Shown: positions 30,838-38,847 of the stretch, piece by piece | Layout: each line of letters begins with the position of its first letter | Position numbering within the stretch: the stretch's first letter is position 1 | DNA from: Gammaproteobacteria bacterium | GTDB taxonomy: Bacteria > Pseudomonadota > Gammaproteobacteria > Natronospirales > REEB76 | Length of the DNA: 64,000 nucleotides | Direction of reading: 5' to 3' | Assembly (NCBI GenBank): GCA_036383255.1 | Contig: DASVOS010000013.1 | Coordinates: forward strand, 105,178-169,177 | Notes under the pieces: model-generated | Databases searched by the model: none | Told to the model about the DNA's origin: nothing | Seen by the model: the letters and a program-made list of their open reading frames with translations, nothing else | Translations under genes and position numbers: made by a program

Positions 30838-31437
30838 TCGATATCGGCGCCAGGGGCGAGGACGGTGTCTTTACGCGGGCATTGCCCGCGTCCGCCTGAG
30901 CGGCCGGACAGATGTCCGGGCTGGACTAACGACGGTTAAGAGCTTGATTAATGACGCCAGGGATAGCGACCACGAAAGCATTAAATACTTGGTGCCCAGG
31001 AGAGGGCGAAGCCGGGGTTTTAGCGCGAGCACTGCTCGCGCCCGGCTGAGCGACCGGACAGGACGTCCGGTCAGGGCTACCGTCAGAAAGGGTCTCGATT
31101 AAAGTCGCCAGGGACGGCGGTCGCAGAGAGAATAAAGAACCTGGTGCCCAGGAGAGGGTTTTCCCAAGTCCGAGCACAGCTCGGACTTGGGAAAACGCCC
31201 GGACAGGAAGTCCGGGCCGGGCTAACGCCGGCAAGGATATCGATTTAATGTGCCAGGGAAGGCGACTACAGAGAGAGTTAAGACCTTGGTGCCCAGGAGA
31301 GGGCGAAGGCGGTGTCTTTACGCGGCCACTGGCCGCGTCCGCCTGAGCGGCCGGACAGGATGTCCGGGCTGGACTAACGACAGTTAAGAGCTTGATTAAT
31401 GACGCCAGGGATGGCGACCACGAAAGCATTAAATACT
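30838..31437 (-). repeat. Tandem array of tRNA-3'-end repeats downstream of tRNA-Leu
   Basis: Four consecutive units (31437-31287, 31286-31142, 31141-30990, 30989-30838; 151, 145, 152 and about 152 bp) follow the tRNA in its direction of transcription. The first three each end in an exact 16-base copy of the tRNA 3' terminus including CCA (31302-31287, 31157-31142, 31005-30990); the fourth end is degenerate. Each unit has three hairpins: a short CGCCA/TGGCG stem, a CCGGACA/TGTCCGG stem, and a third that differs per unit yet always pairs (CGCGGCC/GGCCGCG; an 18-bp stem starting GTTTTCCC; GCGCGAGC/GCTCGCGC; CGCGGGC/GCCCGCG). This layout recalls the E. coli tyrT repeats. Confidence 0.85.
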
Positions 31438-31522
<85 letters not shown>

Positions 31523-31544
31523 TTTAGGGGCGCGAAGGGCGGGC

Positions 31545-31573
31545 ACTTTACCGGCCCCTTCGGTGGGTGTCAA
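31545..31573 (-). promoter_or_regulatory. Strong sigma-70 promoter of tRNA-Leu
   Basis: On the minus strand TTGACA (31573-31568), 17 bases, TAAAGT (31550-31545). A GC-rich discriminator (GCCCGCCC) follows, as in stable-RNA promoters under stringent control. The predicted start is about 16 bases upstream of the mature tRNA. Confidence 0.8.
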
Positions 31574-31662
31574 TGCGCCTATTCCCTTGAAAGACCTCTA
31601 AAAATCAGCGTTTTTCACCGCCGGCGCGGACTTGGCCCCCGCGCTCCGCTATCCTGCACGCC

Positions 31663-33948
31663 ATGAGACGCAAGAAAACCCGCAGCCAGCCCTCCCGCCG
31701 CCGCCCCAAGCGCGGCACCGATCCCTACGCCCAGCGGGAAGCCCTCAAGTACGCCCGCCCCATCGCGAGCCGCGAGGCGATCCTGGAGTGGCTGACGGAA
31801 GCGGACCAGCCCCTCTCATTCGAGCGCCTGGCCCATGACCTGAAGCTCCACGACGCGGTGGACATCGAGGCCCTGAACCGGCGCCTGGGTGCCATGCTGC
31901 GGGACGGCCAGCTGGTGCAGAACCGGCGCGGCGAGTACTGCCTGGTGAAGCGCCTGCCGCTCACGGCCGGCACCGTGATCGGCCACCGCGACGGTTTCGG
32001 TTTCCTCAAGCCCGACGAGGGCGGCGACGACATCTTCCTGCCGCCGCGCCAGATGCGCGAGCTCATGCACGGCGACCGCGCGGTGGTGCGGGTGCAGGGC
32101 GTGGACCGGCGCGGCCGCCCCGAAGGCTCGCTGGTGGACGTGCTGGAGCGCAACACCACCGAGCTCGCCGGCCGCTACGTGGAGGAACGGGGCGTGAGCT
32201 TCGTGGTGCCGGACAACGCGCGCATCTCCCACACCGTGCAGGTGCCGGTGCCCGAGCGCGGCGGCGCCCGCACCGGCCAGATGGTGGTGGTGCAGATCAC
32301 CCAGCAGCCCGGCAAGCACAGCGAGGTCATCGGCCGCGTCAGCCGGATCATGGGCGAGCGCAACGCCGCCGGCATGGCGACGGAGCTCGCGATCCATGCC
32401 CACGCCTTGCCCCATGCCTTCCCGCCGGAGGTCGAGCAGGAAGTGCACGGCCTGCGGCCGGAGGTGCCGGAGGAGGCGAAGCAGGGCCGCCTGGACCTGC
32501 GCGCGACGCCGCTCGTCACCATCGATGGCGAGGATGCCCGCGACTTCGACGACGCCGTGTTCTGCGAGAGGCAGGGGGACGGCTTCCGCCTGCTGGTGGC
32601 CATCGCCGACGTCTCCCACTACGTGAAGCCCAGCACCTCGTTGGACCGCGAGGCCCAGAAGCGCGGCAACTCGGTGTACTTCGCCGACCGGGTCATCCCC
32701 ATGCTGCCGGAGGTGCTGTCCAACGGCCTCTGCTCCATCAACCCCCACGTGGACCGCCTGTGCATGGTCTGCGAGATGCGGGTGGACAAGGACGGCGAAG
32801 TCAGCCGCGCCCGCTTCCACGAGGCGGTGATGCGTTCCGCCGCCCGCTTCACCTACACCAAGGTCGCGAAGATACTGGTGGACAAGGACCCGGACCTGCG
32901 CCGCGAGCATGCGGCCCTGGTGCCGCACCTCGAGACCCTGTACGCGCTCTACCACGTGCTGCACAAGGCCCGGCAGCGGCGCGGCGCCATCGACTTCGAC
33001 ACCACCGAGACCAAGGTGGCGTTCGACGCGCAGGGGGGCATCGCCGCCATCGTCCCGCAGGTGCGCAACGACGCCCACAAGCTGATCGAGGAGTGCATGA
33101 TCGCCGCCAACGTGCAGGCGGGGAAGTTCCTCTCCAAGCACAAGCTCGCGACCCTGTACCGGGTCCACGCCGGTCCCAAGGAAGAGAGCCTGGAGAAGCT
33201 GCGCGTCTTCCTCGGCACCCTCGGCCTCAAGTTCGGCGGCGGCACCGCGCCGGAGCCGATGCACTACGCCAAGCTGCTGGAGAAGGTTCAGGAGCGCCCC
33301 GACAAGGAGCTCATCCAGACCGTGCTGCTGCGCTCCCTGGCCCAGGCGGTGTATACCCCGGAGAACGTGGGCCATTTCGGTCTCGCGCTGGATTTCTACG
33401 CCCATTTCACCTCGCCCATCCGCCGTTACCCGGACCTCTTGGTCCACCGCGCCATCCGCCACGTGGTGCGCGGCGGCGAGGGACGCAGCTTCGGCTATTC
33501 CGGCGGGCAGATGGAGCAGCTCGGTTCCCACTGCTCCATGACCGAGCGGCGGGCGGACGAGGCCACCCGCGACGCCCTGGACCGCCTCAAGGCCGAATAC
33601 ATGCGGGACAAACAAGGTGAAGAGTTCGAGGGCCTGGTCACCGGCGTCACCAACTTCGGCCTGTTCGTGCAGATCAAGGGCCTCTACGTGGAGGGCCTGG
33701 TCCACGTGACCTCGTTGCCGAACGACTACTACGACCACGACGCCGTCGGCCACCGCCTGGTGGGCGAGCGCACCGGCCGGGTGTTCCGGCTCACGGACAC
33801 GGTGCGGGTGCGCGTCGCCGCCGTGAACGTGGACGAGCGCAAGATAGACTTCGAGCTCGCGGCGCTGCCCGAGCCCGGGCGCCATGGCAGCCGCCAGAAC
33901 CACCGCCAGTCCGGGCATCCGGGCGGCAAGAAGCCGCGCAGACGCTAG
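31663..33948 (+). CDS. rnr: Ribonuclease R
   Basis: 761-residue 3'-5' exoribonuclease that degrades structured RNA. The order is: a basic N-terminus (RRKKTRSQPSRRRPKR) with a winged-helix segment, two cold-shock domains, the RNB catalytic domain with DARDFDDAVF and YRVHAGP, an S1 domain (GLVTGVTNFGLFVQIKGLYVEG) and a short basic tail. The ATG at 31663 is close to the divergent tRNA-Leu promoter. It is followed by rlmB, the E. coli rnr-rlmB order. Confidence 0.96.
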   Translation: MRRKKTRSQPSRRRPKRGTDPYAQREALKYARPIASREAILEWLTEADQPLSFERLAHDLKLHDAVDIEALNRRLGAMLRDGQLVQNRRGEYCLVKRLPLTAGTVIGHRDGFGFLKPDEGGDDIFLPPRQMRELMHGDRAVVRVQGVDRRGRPEGSLVDVLERNTTELAGRYVEERGVSFVVPDNARISHTVQVPVPERGGARTGQMVVVQITQQPGKHSEVIGRVSRIMGERNAAGMATELAIHAHALPHAFPPEVEQEVHGLRPEVPEEAKQGRLDLRATPLVTIDGEDARDFDDAVFCERQGDGFRLLVAIADVSHYVKPSTSLDREAQKRGNSVYFADRVIPMLPEVLSNGLCSINPHVDRLCMVCEMRVDKDGEVSRARFHEAVMRSAARFTYTKVAKILVDKDPDLRREHAALVPHLETLYALYHVLHKARQRRGAIDFDTTETKVAFDAQGGIAAIVPQVRNDAHKLIEECMIAANVQAGKFLSKHKLATLYRVHAGPKEESLEKLRVFLGTLGLKFGGGTAPEPMHYAKLLEKVQERPDKELIQTVLLRSLAQAVYTPENVGHFGLALDFYAHFTSPIRRYPDLLVHRAIRHVVRGGEGRSFGYSGGQMEQLGSHCSMTERRADEATRDALDRLKAEYMRDKQGEEFEGLVTGVTNFGLFVQIKGLYVEGLVHVTSLPNDYYDHDAVGHRLVGERTGRVFRLTDTVRVRVAAVNVDERKIDFELAALPEPGRHGSRQNHRQSGHPGGKKPRRR

Positions 33949-33961
33949 AAGGCCTCATCCG

Positions 33962-34705
33962 ATGCGAGAGAAAGAATTGATCTACGGCCTGCATGCCGTC
34001 ACCGCGCTGCTGGAGGGCGGCGGCAAGGTGCATTCGCTGTGGATGCTGGACAGCCGCCATGACGACCGCCTCACGCGCGTGGCGGAGCTGGCGCAGCAGG
34101 CCGGCGTGAAGGTGCAGCGGGTGCCGCGCGCCGAGCTCGACCGGCTCACCCACGACGCGCGCCACCAGGGCGTGGCCGCGGAGGCGGAAGGCGCTGAGCT
34201 CAGGGACGAGGGCGGCCTGATGCCGCTCCTGGACCGGCTCGATGAGCCGCCGTTCCTCCTGGTGCTGGACGGCGTGCAGGATCCCCATAACCTCGGCGCC
34301 TGCCTGCGTTCCGCGAACGCCGCCGGCGTGCACGCGGTGATCGCCCCCAAGGACCGCTCCGCCGGCCTCACCGCCGTGGCCCGCAAGGTCGCCTCCGGCG
34401 CGGCGGAGGTCACGCCGTTCTTCCAGGTCACGAACTTGGCGCGCACGCTCCGGGACCTCAAGGAGCGCAACATCTGGTTCGTCGGCCTCGCCGGCGAGGC
34501 GGACCAGAGCCTCTACGAGCTGGACCTTAAAGGCCCCATCGCGATCGTCATGGGTGCGGAGGGAGACGGCATGCGCCGCCTCACCAAGGAAAACTGCGAC
34601 TTCCTGGCGAAGATCCCCATGGGCGGGCAGGTGGAGAGCCTCAACGTCTCCGTCGCTACGGGCGTCACGCTCTTCGAAGCCCTACGCCAACGCCGCAAAA
34701 AATGA
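33962..34705 (+). CDS. rlmB: 23S rRNA (guanosine-2'-O-)-methyltransferase RlmB
   Basis: 247-residue SPOUT methyltransferase acting on G2251 (E. coli numbering) of 23S rRNA. The N-terminal substrate-binding domain starts ELIYGLHAV. SPOUT motifs follow: LDGVQDPHNLGACLRSANAA, IVMGAEGDGMRRL and LNVSVATGVTLFEALRQR, which form the trefoil knot and SAM site. The ATG at 33962 follows rnr by 13 bases. A dispersed hairpin element begins four bases after its stop. Confidence 0.95.
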   Translation: MREKELIYGLHAVTALLEGGGKVHSLWMLDSRHDDRLTRVAELAQQAGVKVQRVPRAELDRLTHDARHQGVAAEAEGAELRDEGGLMPLLDRLDEPPFLLVLDGVQDPHNLGACLRSANAAGVHAVIAPKDRSAGLTAVARKVASGAAEVTPFFQVTNLARTLRDLKERNIWFVGLAGEADQSLYELDLKGPIAIVMGAEGDGMRRLTKENCDFLAKIPMGGQVESLNVSVATGVTLFEALRQRRKK

Positions 34706-34708
34706 GTC

Positions 34709-34809
34709 TTTTGGCCGCTGGCGTTGTTGCGCTTCGGGCTCGCAGTCGGTCATGCACATAAGAGTGCACTCCCTCCTGCTCGCCTCGCGCGCCTAGCCAG
34801 CGACCAAAA
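34709..34809 (+). repeat. Dispersed hairpin element, copy d
   Basis: The shortest copy (101 bp). The arms TTTTGGCCGCTGGC and GCCAGCGACCAAAA pair with one mismatch; these arms share no sequence with those of the other copies, while the core (TCGGTCATGCACATAAGAG, GCTCGCCTCGCGCGCCTAGCC) is the same. It begins four bases after the rlmB stop. Confidence 0.85.
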
Positions 34810-34847
34810 TCCTTCATTTTTGCATCACCATTTGTTGAAGCGGATAT

Positions 34848-34877
34848 AAAAAAGGCGCCTCCGTTTAAGGAGGCGCC
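34848..34877 (-). terminator. Terminator of the leftward DUF1579-like gene
   Basis: The stem GGCGCCTCC/GGAGGCGCC with a six-base loop is followed on the minus strand by TTTTTT. Confidence 0.9.
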
Positions 34878-34909
34878 CATCACACGAGACGACTCGGGGT
34901 GAAATCGTC

Positions 34910-35485
34910 TCAGTTGCCTTTCTGCGCCGTGCCGCGCTTTATGAACAGGCAGTCGAACTCCATCGCCCAGGTCTTGCCGCCGTCCTTCGAGGCCACGGAA
35001 GTCTCGCGCACGCCTTCACCTTGCTTGGCCCAAGTGATCCTGTGGTGCACTTCGGTGCCGTCCTTGGCGGTGGTGGTGGCGGTCATCGTCAGCACGCCGT
35101 CCTTGAAGTTGCCGTCCTGGAGCCACAGGCCGGCGCCGTTGTTCACCCAGCTCTGGTGCCAGTGCTTGAGGCTCGGCACATAGAGTGAGTAGCTCTCGCC
35201 GATCAGTCCGTCCACCTGCTCGTACTTCTCGTGCAGCGCGCAGCCGTCCAGCACCGGCGCGATCACCGCGTGGGCGATGGAAGGGCCCTTGCCGTCCGGG
35301 TGGTCGCCCATGTCGATGGTGTCCCAGTCGCCGATCCAGAAGTCGAGCTGGTGGTACACCGCGTCGTCACAGTAGTGGTGCAGGGCCGGCTTGGCATCGG
35401 CACCGGCGGCAGCGAGCTGGGTCTCGGCCTGGGCCGTGAGGCCGGTGCCCAGGAGAGCGACGGCGAACAGGGTGCGGATCTTCAT
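34910..35485 (-). CDS. Periplasmic DUF1579-like protein
   Basis: 191 residues from the ATG at 35485, with a clear signal peptide (MKIRTLFAVALLGTGLTAQA). The mature part begins with an FWIGDWDT motif and continues as an antiparallel beta fold (HEKYEQVDGLIGESYSLYV, MTATTTAKDGTEVHHRITW), resembling DUF1579-type proteins of unknown function. An upstream in-frame start would place unrelated residues before the signal peptide. It has its own terminator and no obvious functional neighbour. Confidence 0.65.
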   Translation of the reverse strand: MKIRTLFAVALLGTGLTAQAETQLAAAGADAKPALHHYCDDAVYHQLDFWIGDWDTIDMGDHPDGKGPSIAHAVIAPVLDGCALHEKYEQVDGLIGESYSLYVPSLKHWHQSWVNNGAGLWLQDGNFKDGVLTMTATTTAKDGTEVHHRITWAKQGEGVRETSVASKDGGKTWAMEFDCLFIKRGTAQKGN

Positions 35486-35605
35486 CGAAGGTCTTCCTCG
35501 GGGTTGCGAGGCCCTAAGAGATAGCACGCGATCGCCGGCGCGACCCGCCGTTTTCGGACTTGGTCAGGCTTCGTCGAGGCTGCTCCCGGATCCGTCGTGG
35601 CGGGA

Positions 35606-35941
35606 TCAGGCGGCTGCCGCGTCCTCGGCCTCCATGAGCGCTTCCAGCACGTCGCTGTGGGCGTTCCAGATGTTGCGCTGGCCGGCCATCCAGGCGGCCG
35701 CCTCGTCCAGGGGCCGCGGCTCCAGGCTGAGCAGGTGCTCGCGGCCAGCCCGGCGCCGGCGCACCAGATGCGCCCGCTCCAGGATGCGGATGTGCTTGGA
35801 CACGGAGTTCAGGGAGATGGGGAAGGGCGCCGCCAACTCCGTGACCCGGGCTTCCCCGCGGGCCAGGCGCTGCAGGATGGCCCGGCGGGTGGGGTCCGCC
35901 AGGGCTCCCAGGGTCAGGTCCAGGGTGGCAGGCCGAGCCAT
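35606..35941 (-). CDS. ArsR-family helix-turn-helix regulator
   Basis: 111 residues from the ATG at 35941 (GTG at 35956 is an alternative). The winged-helix pattern is typical: LGALADPTRRAILQRLARGE, LAAPFPISLNSVSKHIRIL (recognition helix) and LVRRRRAGREHLLSLEP (wing). There is no cysteine metal-binding motif, so it is more like the PadR/SmtB-derived subgroup often paired with SRPBCC (AHSA1) proteins. The DUF1579-like gene lies downstream on the same strand, 120 bases away, and may be its target. Confidence 0.85.
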   Translation of the reverse strand: MARPATLDLTLGALADPTRRAILQRLARGEARVTELAAPFPISLNSVSKHIRILERAHLVRRRRAGREHLLSLEPRPLDEAAAWMAGQRNIWNAHSDVLEALMEAEDAAAA

Positions 35942-36036
35942 AGATTTAATATTCACCCATACGGATTAATAATAGCTTAGTTACAGCCCTTATCCAAGCC
36001 TTGTTCCAGACCGGTAGCTGTCCTAAGCCACTGAAT

Positions 36037-36065
36037 TTGCAAGCCCACGGAGCCTGTGGCATCAT
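36037..36065 (+). promoter_or_regulatory. Possible promoter of the rpsF operon
   Basis: TTGCAA (36037-36042), 17 bases, CATCAT (36060-36065). The -10 is weak, but the position about 80 bases upstream of rpsF suits a ribosomal-protein leader. Confidence 0.35.
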
Positions 36066-36101
36066 GCGCGCCCTTCCGTCGAGACCCGCCGGAAGCCCTT
36101 G

Positions 36102-36122
36102 CTACACCGCTTCGACGGGTAG
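36102..36122 (+). promoter_or_regulatory. Hairpin in the rpsF leader, possible S6:S18 autoregulatory site
   Basis: CTAC-A-CCG, a six-base loop, then CGG-GTAG form a bulged hairpin just before the rpsF ribosome site. Many bacteria control rpsF by binding of the S6:S18 complex to a leader hairpin featuring an exposed CCG. The match here is only by eye and partial. Confidence 0.3.
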
Positions 36123-36147
36123 CCGGTCAGTCCATAAGGAGCTTCGA

Positions 36148-36534
36148 TTGAGACACTACGAGATCGTGTTTCTGGTCCACCCTGACCAGAGCGAACAGGT
36201 GCCCGCGATGGTCGAGCGTTACCGCTCGATGATCGAGTCCGAAGGCGGCAAGGTGCACCGCATGGAAGACTGGGGCCGCCGCCAGCTCGCCTATCCCATC
36301 GCCAAGGTCCACAAGGCCCATTACGTGCTGATGAACATCGAGTGTGGCCAGTCCACCCTCAATGAGCTCGTCGGCATGTTCCGCTTCAATGACGCCGTGC
36401 TGCGTCACCTGGTGGTGCGCCGCGAGGAAGCCGTCACCGAGCCCTCCGCGCTGGTCAAGCCGAAGGACGAGGAGAAGGAAGGCCGCGCCGAGCGCTTCGA
36501 CGACGACCGCGACGACGATCGCGAGCCGGCGTAA
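36148..36534 (+). CDS. rpsF: 30S ribosomal protein S6
   Basis: 128 residues. The start is TTG at 36148, giving [16 protein letters not shown], the universal S6 N-terminus, with AAGGAG six bases upstream. The [12 protein letters not shown] segment contacts S18. The C-terminus is acidic and low-complexity (DDDRDDDRE), as in enterobacterial S6, which is glutamylated there. First gene of rpsF-rpsR-rplI. Confidence 0.96.
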   Translation: MRHYEIVFLVHPDQSEQVPAMVERYRSMIESEGGKVHRMEDWGRRQLAYPIAKVHKAHYVLMNIECGQSTLNELVGMFRFNDAVLRHLVVRREEAVTEPSALVKPKDEEKEGRAERFDDDRDDDREPA

Positions 36535-36561
36535 CCCCAAAGAATTCGAGAGGACAAGCAC

Positions 36562-36792
36562 ATGTCACAGCAGCGTTTTTTCCGTAAGCGCAAGTTCTGC
36601 CGGTTCACGGCGGAAGGCGTCGTCGAGATCGACTACAAGGACCTGGCCACCCTCAAGGGCTACGTCACCGAGACCGGCAAGATCGTGCCGAGCCGCATCA
36701 CCGGCACGCGCTCGAACTACCAGCGCCAGCTCTCCCTCGCCGTGAAGCGCGCCCGCTTCCTGGCGCTCCTGCCCTACACCGACCAGCACTGA
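36562..36792 (+). CDS. rpsR: 30S ribosomal protein S18
   Basis: 76 residues, with the S18 signature [20 protein letters not shown], then the basic [20 protein letters not shown]. It forms a heterodimer with S6 on the 30S platform. Second gene of the operon, 27 bases after rpsF. There is no priB between them, as expected outside enterobacteria. Confidence 0.97.
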   Translation: MSQQRFFRKRKFCRFTAEGVVEIDYKDLATLKGYVTETGKIVPSRITGTRSNYQRQLSLAVKRARFLALLPYTDQH

Positions 36793-36806
36793 GGAGGTAA
36801 CTAGCA

Positions 36807-37256
36807 ATGGAAGTCATCCTCCTGCAGAAGGTCGATAACCTCGGCAACCTGGGCGACAAGGTCAAGGTGCGTGCCGGCTACGGCCGCAACTTCCTCATCC
36901 CCCAGGGCAAGGCCAAGCCTGCCACCGCGAAGAACATCGAGGAGTTCGAGAAGCGCCGCGCCGAGCTGGAGAAGCTCGCCGCGGAGCACCTGTCGGGCGC
37001 CGAGAAGCGCAAGGCGGAGCTCGAAGGCAAGGTCATCACCATCAACTCCAAGGCCGGCTCCGAAGGCAAGCTGTTCGGTTCCGTGGGCACGGTGGACATC
37101 GCCGACGCCCTCACCGCGGCCGGCCTCAAGGTCGAGCGCAAGGAAGTGCGCATGCCGCAGGGCCCGATCCGCACCGCCGGCGAGCACAAGGTGGAGATCC
37201 ACCTGCACACCGACGTGAACGTGGAGATCACGATCAACGTCGTCGCCGAAGAATAA
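36807..37256 (+). CDS. rplI: 50S ribosomal protein L9
   Basis: 149 residues. The N-terminal rRNA-binding domain [19 protein letters not shown] and [13 protein letters not shown] are conserved, followed by the long connecting helix and the C-terminal domain. GAGGAGG precedes the ATG. Last gene of the ribosomal operon; a terminator follows. Confidence 0.97.
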   Translation: MEVILLQKVDNLGNLGDKVKVRAGYGRNFLIPQGKAKPATAKNIEEFEKRRAELEKLAAEHLSGAEKRKAELEGKVITINSKAGSEGKLFGSVGTVDIADALTAAGLKVERKEVRMPQGPIRTAGEHKVEIHLHTDVNVEITINVVAEE

Positions 37257-37283
37257 GCACCCCGTAAGGGATGCTGCAGAGAG

Positions 37284-37310
37284 CGGAGGCGCAAGCCTCC
37301 GTTTTCTTTT
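37284..37310 (+). terminator. Terminator after rplI
   Basis: The stem CGGAGGC/GCCTCCG with a short loop is followed by TTTTCTTTT. Confidence 0.85.
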
Positions 37311-37398
37311 GTGGTTTCAGTGACTTAAGTATCGCCCAAAAAATCGCCAGTACCGGGCTGCCCCGGCCCCGGCGCTGGTGCGGCTCCCGGATGGGCAT

Positions 37399-37427
37399 TT
37401 GCCCGTCCCGGCTTACTGCTCTAAATT
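37399..37427 (+). promoter_or_regulatory. Promoter candidate for dnaB
   Basis: TTGCCC (37399-37404), 17 bases, TAAATT (37422-37427). The predicted start is near 37434, giving a short leader with GGGAG before the GTG at 37453. This supports that GTG over the upstream in-frame codons, which lie before or inside the promoter. Confidence 0.55.
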
Positions 37428-37452
37428 GACTTGGACTTTGGGAGACCGATCC

Positions 37453-38847
37453 GTGCCCAGCGCCGTCAAGACCCTAGACCAGGCCACCAGCTCGGCCCTG
37501 GAAGCCATGCGCACGCCGCCGCACTCCCTCGAGGCGGAACAGGCGGTGCTGGGCGGCCTGATGCTGGATAACACCGCCTGGGAGCGGGTGGCTGACCGCG
37601 TCACCGAGGAAGACTTCTACCGCCAGGACCACAGGCTCGTGTTCCGGGCCATGGCCGAACTCGCCGACGCCGACCAGCCCTTCGACGCGGTGACCCTGTC
37701 CGAGTGGCTGCAGGCCCGCGGCAAGCTGGAGCAGGCGGGGGGGCTCGCTTACCTCGCGACCCTCGCCCGCGACACCCCCACCGCCGCCAACGTGCGCGCC
37801 TACGCCGACATCGTGCGCGAGCGCTCGGTGCTGCGCCAGCTCATCCGGGTGGGCGGCGAGCTCGCCGAGTCCGCCTTCCGGCCCGAGGGCCGCAGCGTGG
37901 CCGAGCTCGTGGACCAGGCCGAACGCTCCGTGTTCGAGATCGCCGAGCGCGGCGACCGCATGGGCAAGAGCTACGTGCGCATCAGCGAGCTCATGTCCAA
38001 GGCGGTGGACCGGCTCGATACCCTGGTGCACGCCGACAGCCACGTGACCGGCGTCGCCACCGGCCTCTCCAAGTTCGACGAGATGACCGCGGGGCTGCAG
38101 CCCGGCGACCTCGTCATCGTGGCCGGCCGCCCCTCCATGGGCAAGACCAGCTTCGCCATGAACATCGCCGAGTACGCCGCCATCAGCGGCGGCCTGCCGG
38201 CCGCCATCTTCAGCATGGAGATGTCCGGCGAGCAGCTCGCCATGCGCATGATCTCCTCGCTCGGCCGCATCGACCAGCTCAAGGTCCGCACCGGCAAGCT
38301 CGACGACACCGACTGGAAGCGCGTGAGCTCGGCCATCTCGATCATGTCCAAGGCGCCCATGTTCATCGACGACACCGGCGCCCTGACCCCGACGGAGCTC
38401 AGGGCCCGGGCCCGTCGCCTCAAGCGCGACCACAACCTGGGGCTCATCGTGGTGGACTACCTGCAGCTCATGCAGGTGCCCGGCACCCGCGAGAACCGCG
38501 CCACCGAGATCTCCGAGATCTGCCGCGGCCTGAAGTCCCTGGCCAAGGAGCTGCGCATCCCGGTGATAGCGCTCTCCCAGCTCAACCGCAGCCTGGAACA
38601 GCGTCCCGACAAGCGGCCCATCATGTCCGACCTGCGCGAGTCCGGCTCCATCGAGCAGGACGCCGACGTGATCGTGTTCATCTACCGTGACGAGGTCTAC
38701 GACAAGGACAGCCCCGACAAGGGCACCGCCGAGATCATCATCGGCAAGCAGCGTAACGGCCCCATCGGCATGGTGCGCTCCACCTTCCTCGGCCAGTTCA
38801 CCCGCTTCGAGAACTACACCGCCGACGACGGCGGCGGCTACGCATGA
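37453..38847 (+). CDS. dnaB: Replicative DNA helicase DnaB
   Basis: 464-residue hexameric 5'-3' helicase at the replication fork. The N-terminal primase-interaction domain contains PPHSLEAEQAVLGGLMLDN. The RecA-like domain has Walker A GRPSMGKT (225-232), a Walker B region LGLIVVDYLQLM and the SQLNRSLEQR and SGSIEQDADV motifs. GTG start as explained for the promoter. It overlaps alr by four bases, as in Pseudomonas-like dnaB-alr arrangements. No intein is present. Confidence 0.96.
   Translation: MPSAVKTLDQATSSALEAMRTPPHSLEAEQAVLGGLMLDNTAWERVADRVTEEDFYRQDHRLVFRAMAELADADQPFDAVTLSEWLQARGKLEQAGGLAYLATLARDTPTAANVRAYADIVRERSVLRQLIRVGGELAESAFRPEGRSVAELVDQAERSVFEIAERGDRMGKSYVRISELMSKAVDRLDTLVHADSHVTGVATGLSKFDEMTAGLQPGDLVIVAGRPSMGKTSFAMNIAEYAAISGGLPAAIFSMEMSGEQLAMRMISSLGRIDQLKVRTGKLDDTDWKRVSSAISIMSKAPMFIDDTGALTPTELRARARRLKRDHNLGLIVVDYLQLMQVPGTRENRATEISEICRGLKSLAKELRIPVIALSQLNRSLEQRPDKRPIMSDLRESGSIEQDADVIVFIYRDEVYDKDSPDKGTAEIIIGKQRNGPIGMVRSTFLGQFTRFENYTADDGGGYA

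Noticed and set aside
30838..31437. CRISPR array
   Set aside because: The regular spacing of about 150 bp is too long, the spacers are themselves related to each other, and the repeated 16-mer is the 3' end of the adjacent tRNA. No cas genes are present.
36001..36147. Upstream extension of rpsF
   Set aside because: The added residues do not resemble S6; the family N-terminus begins exactly at the TTG with a good ribosome site.
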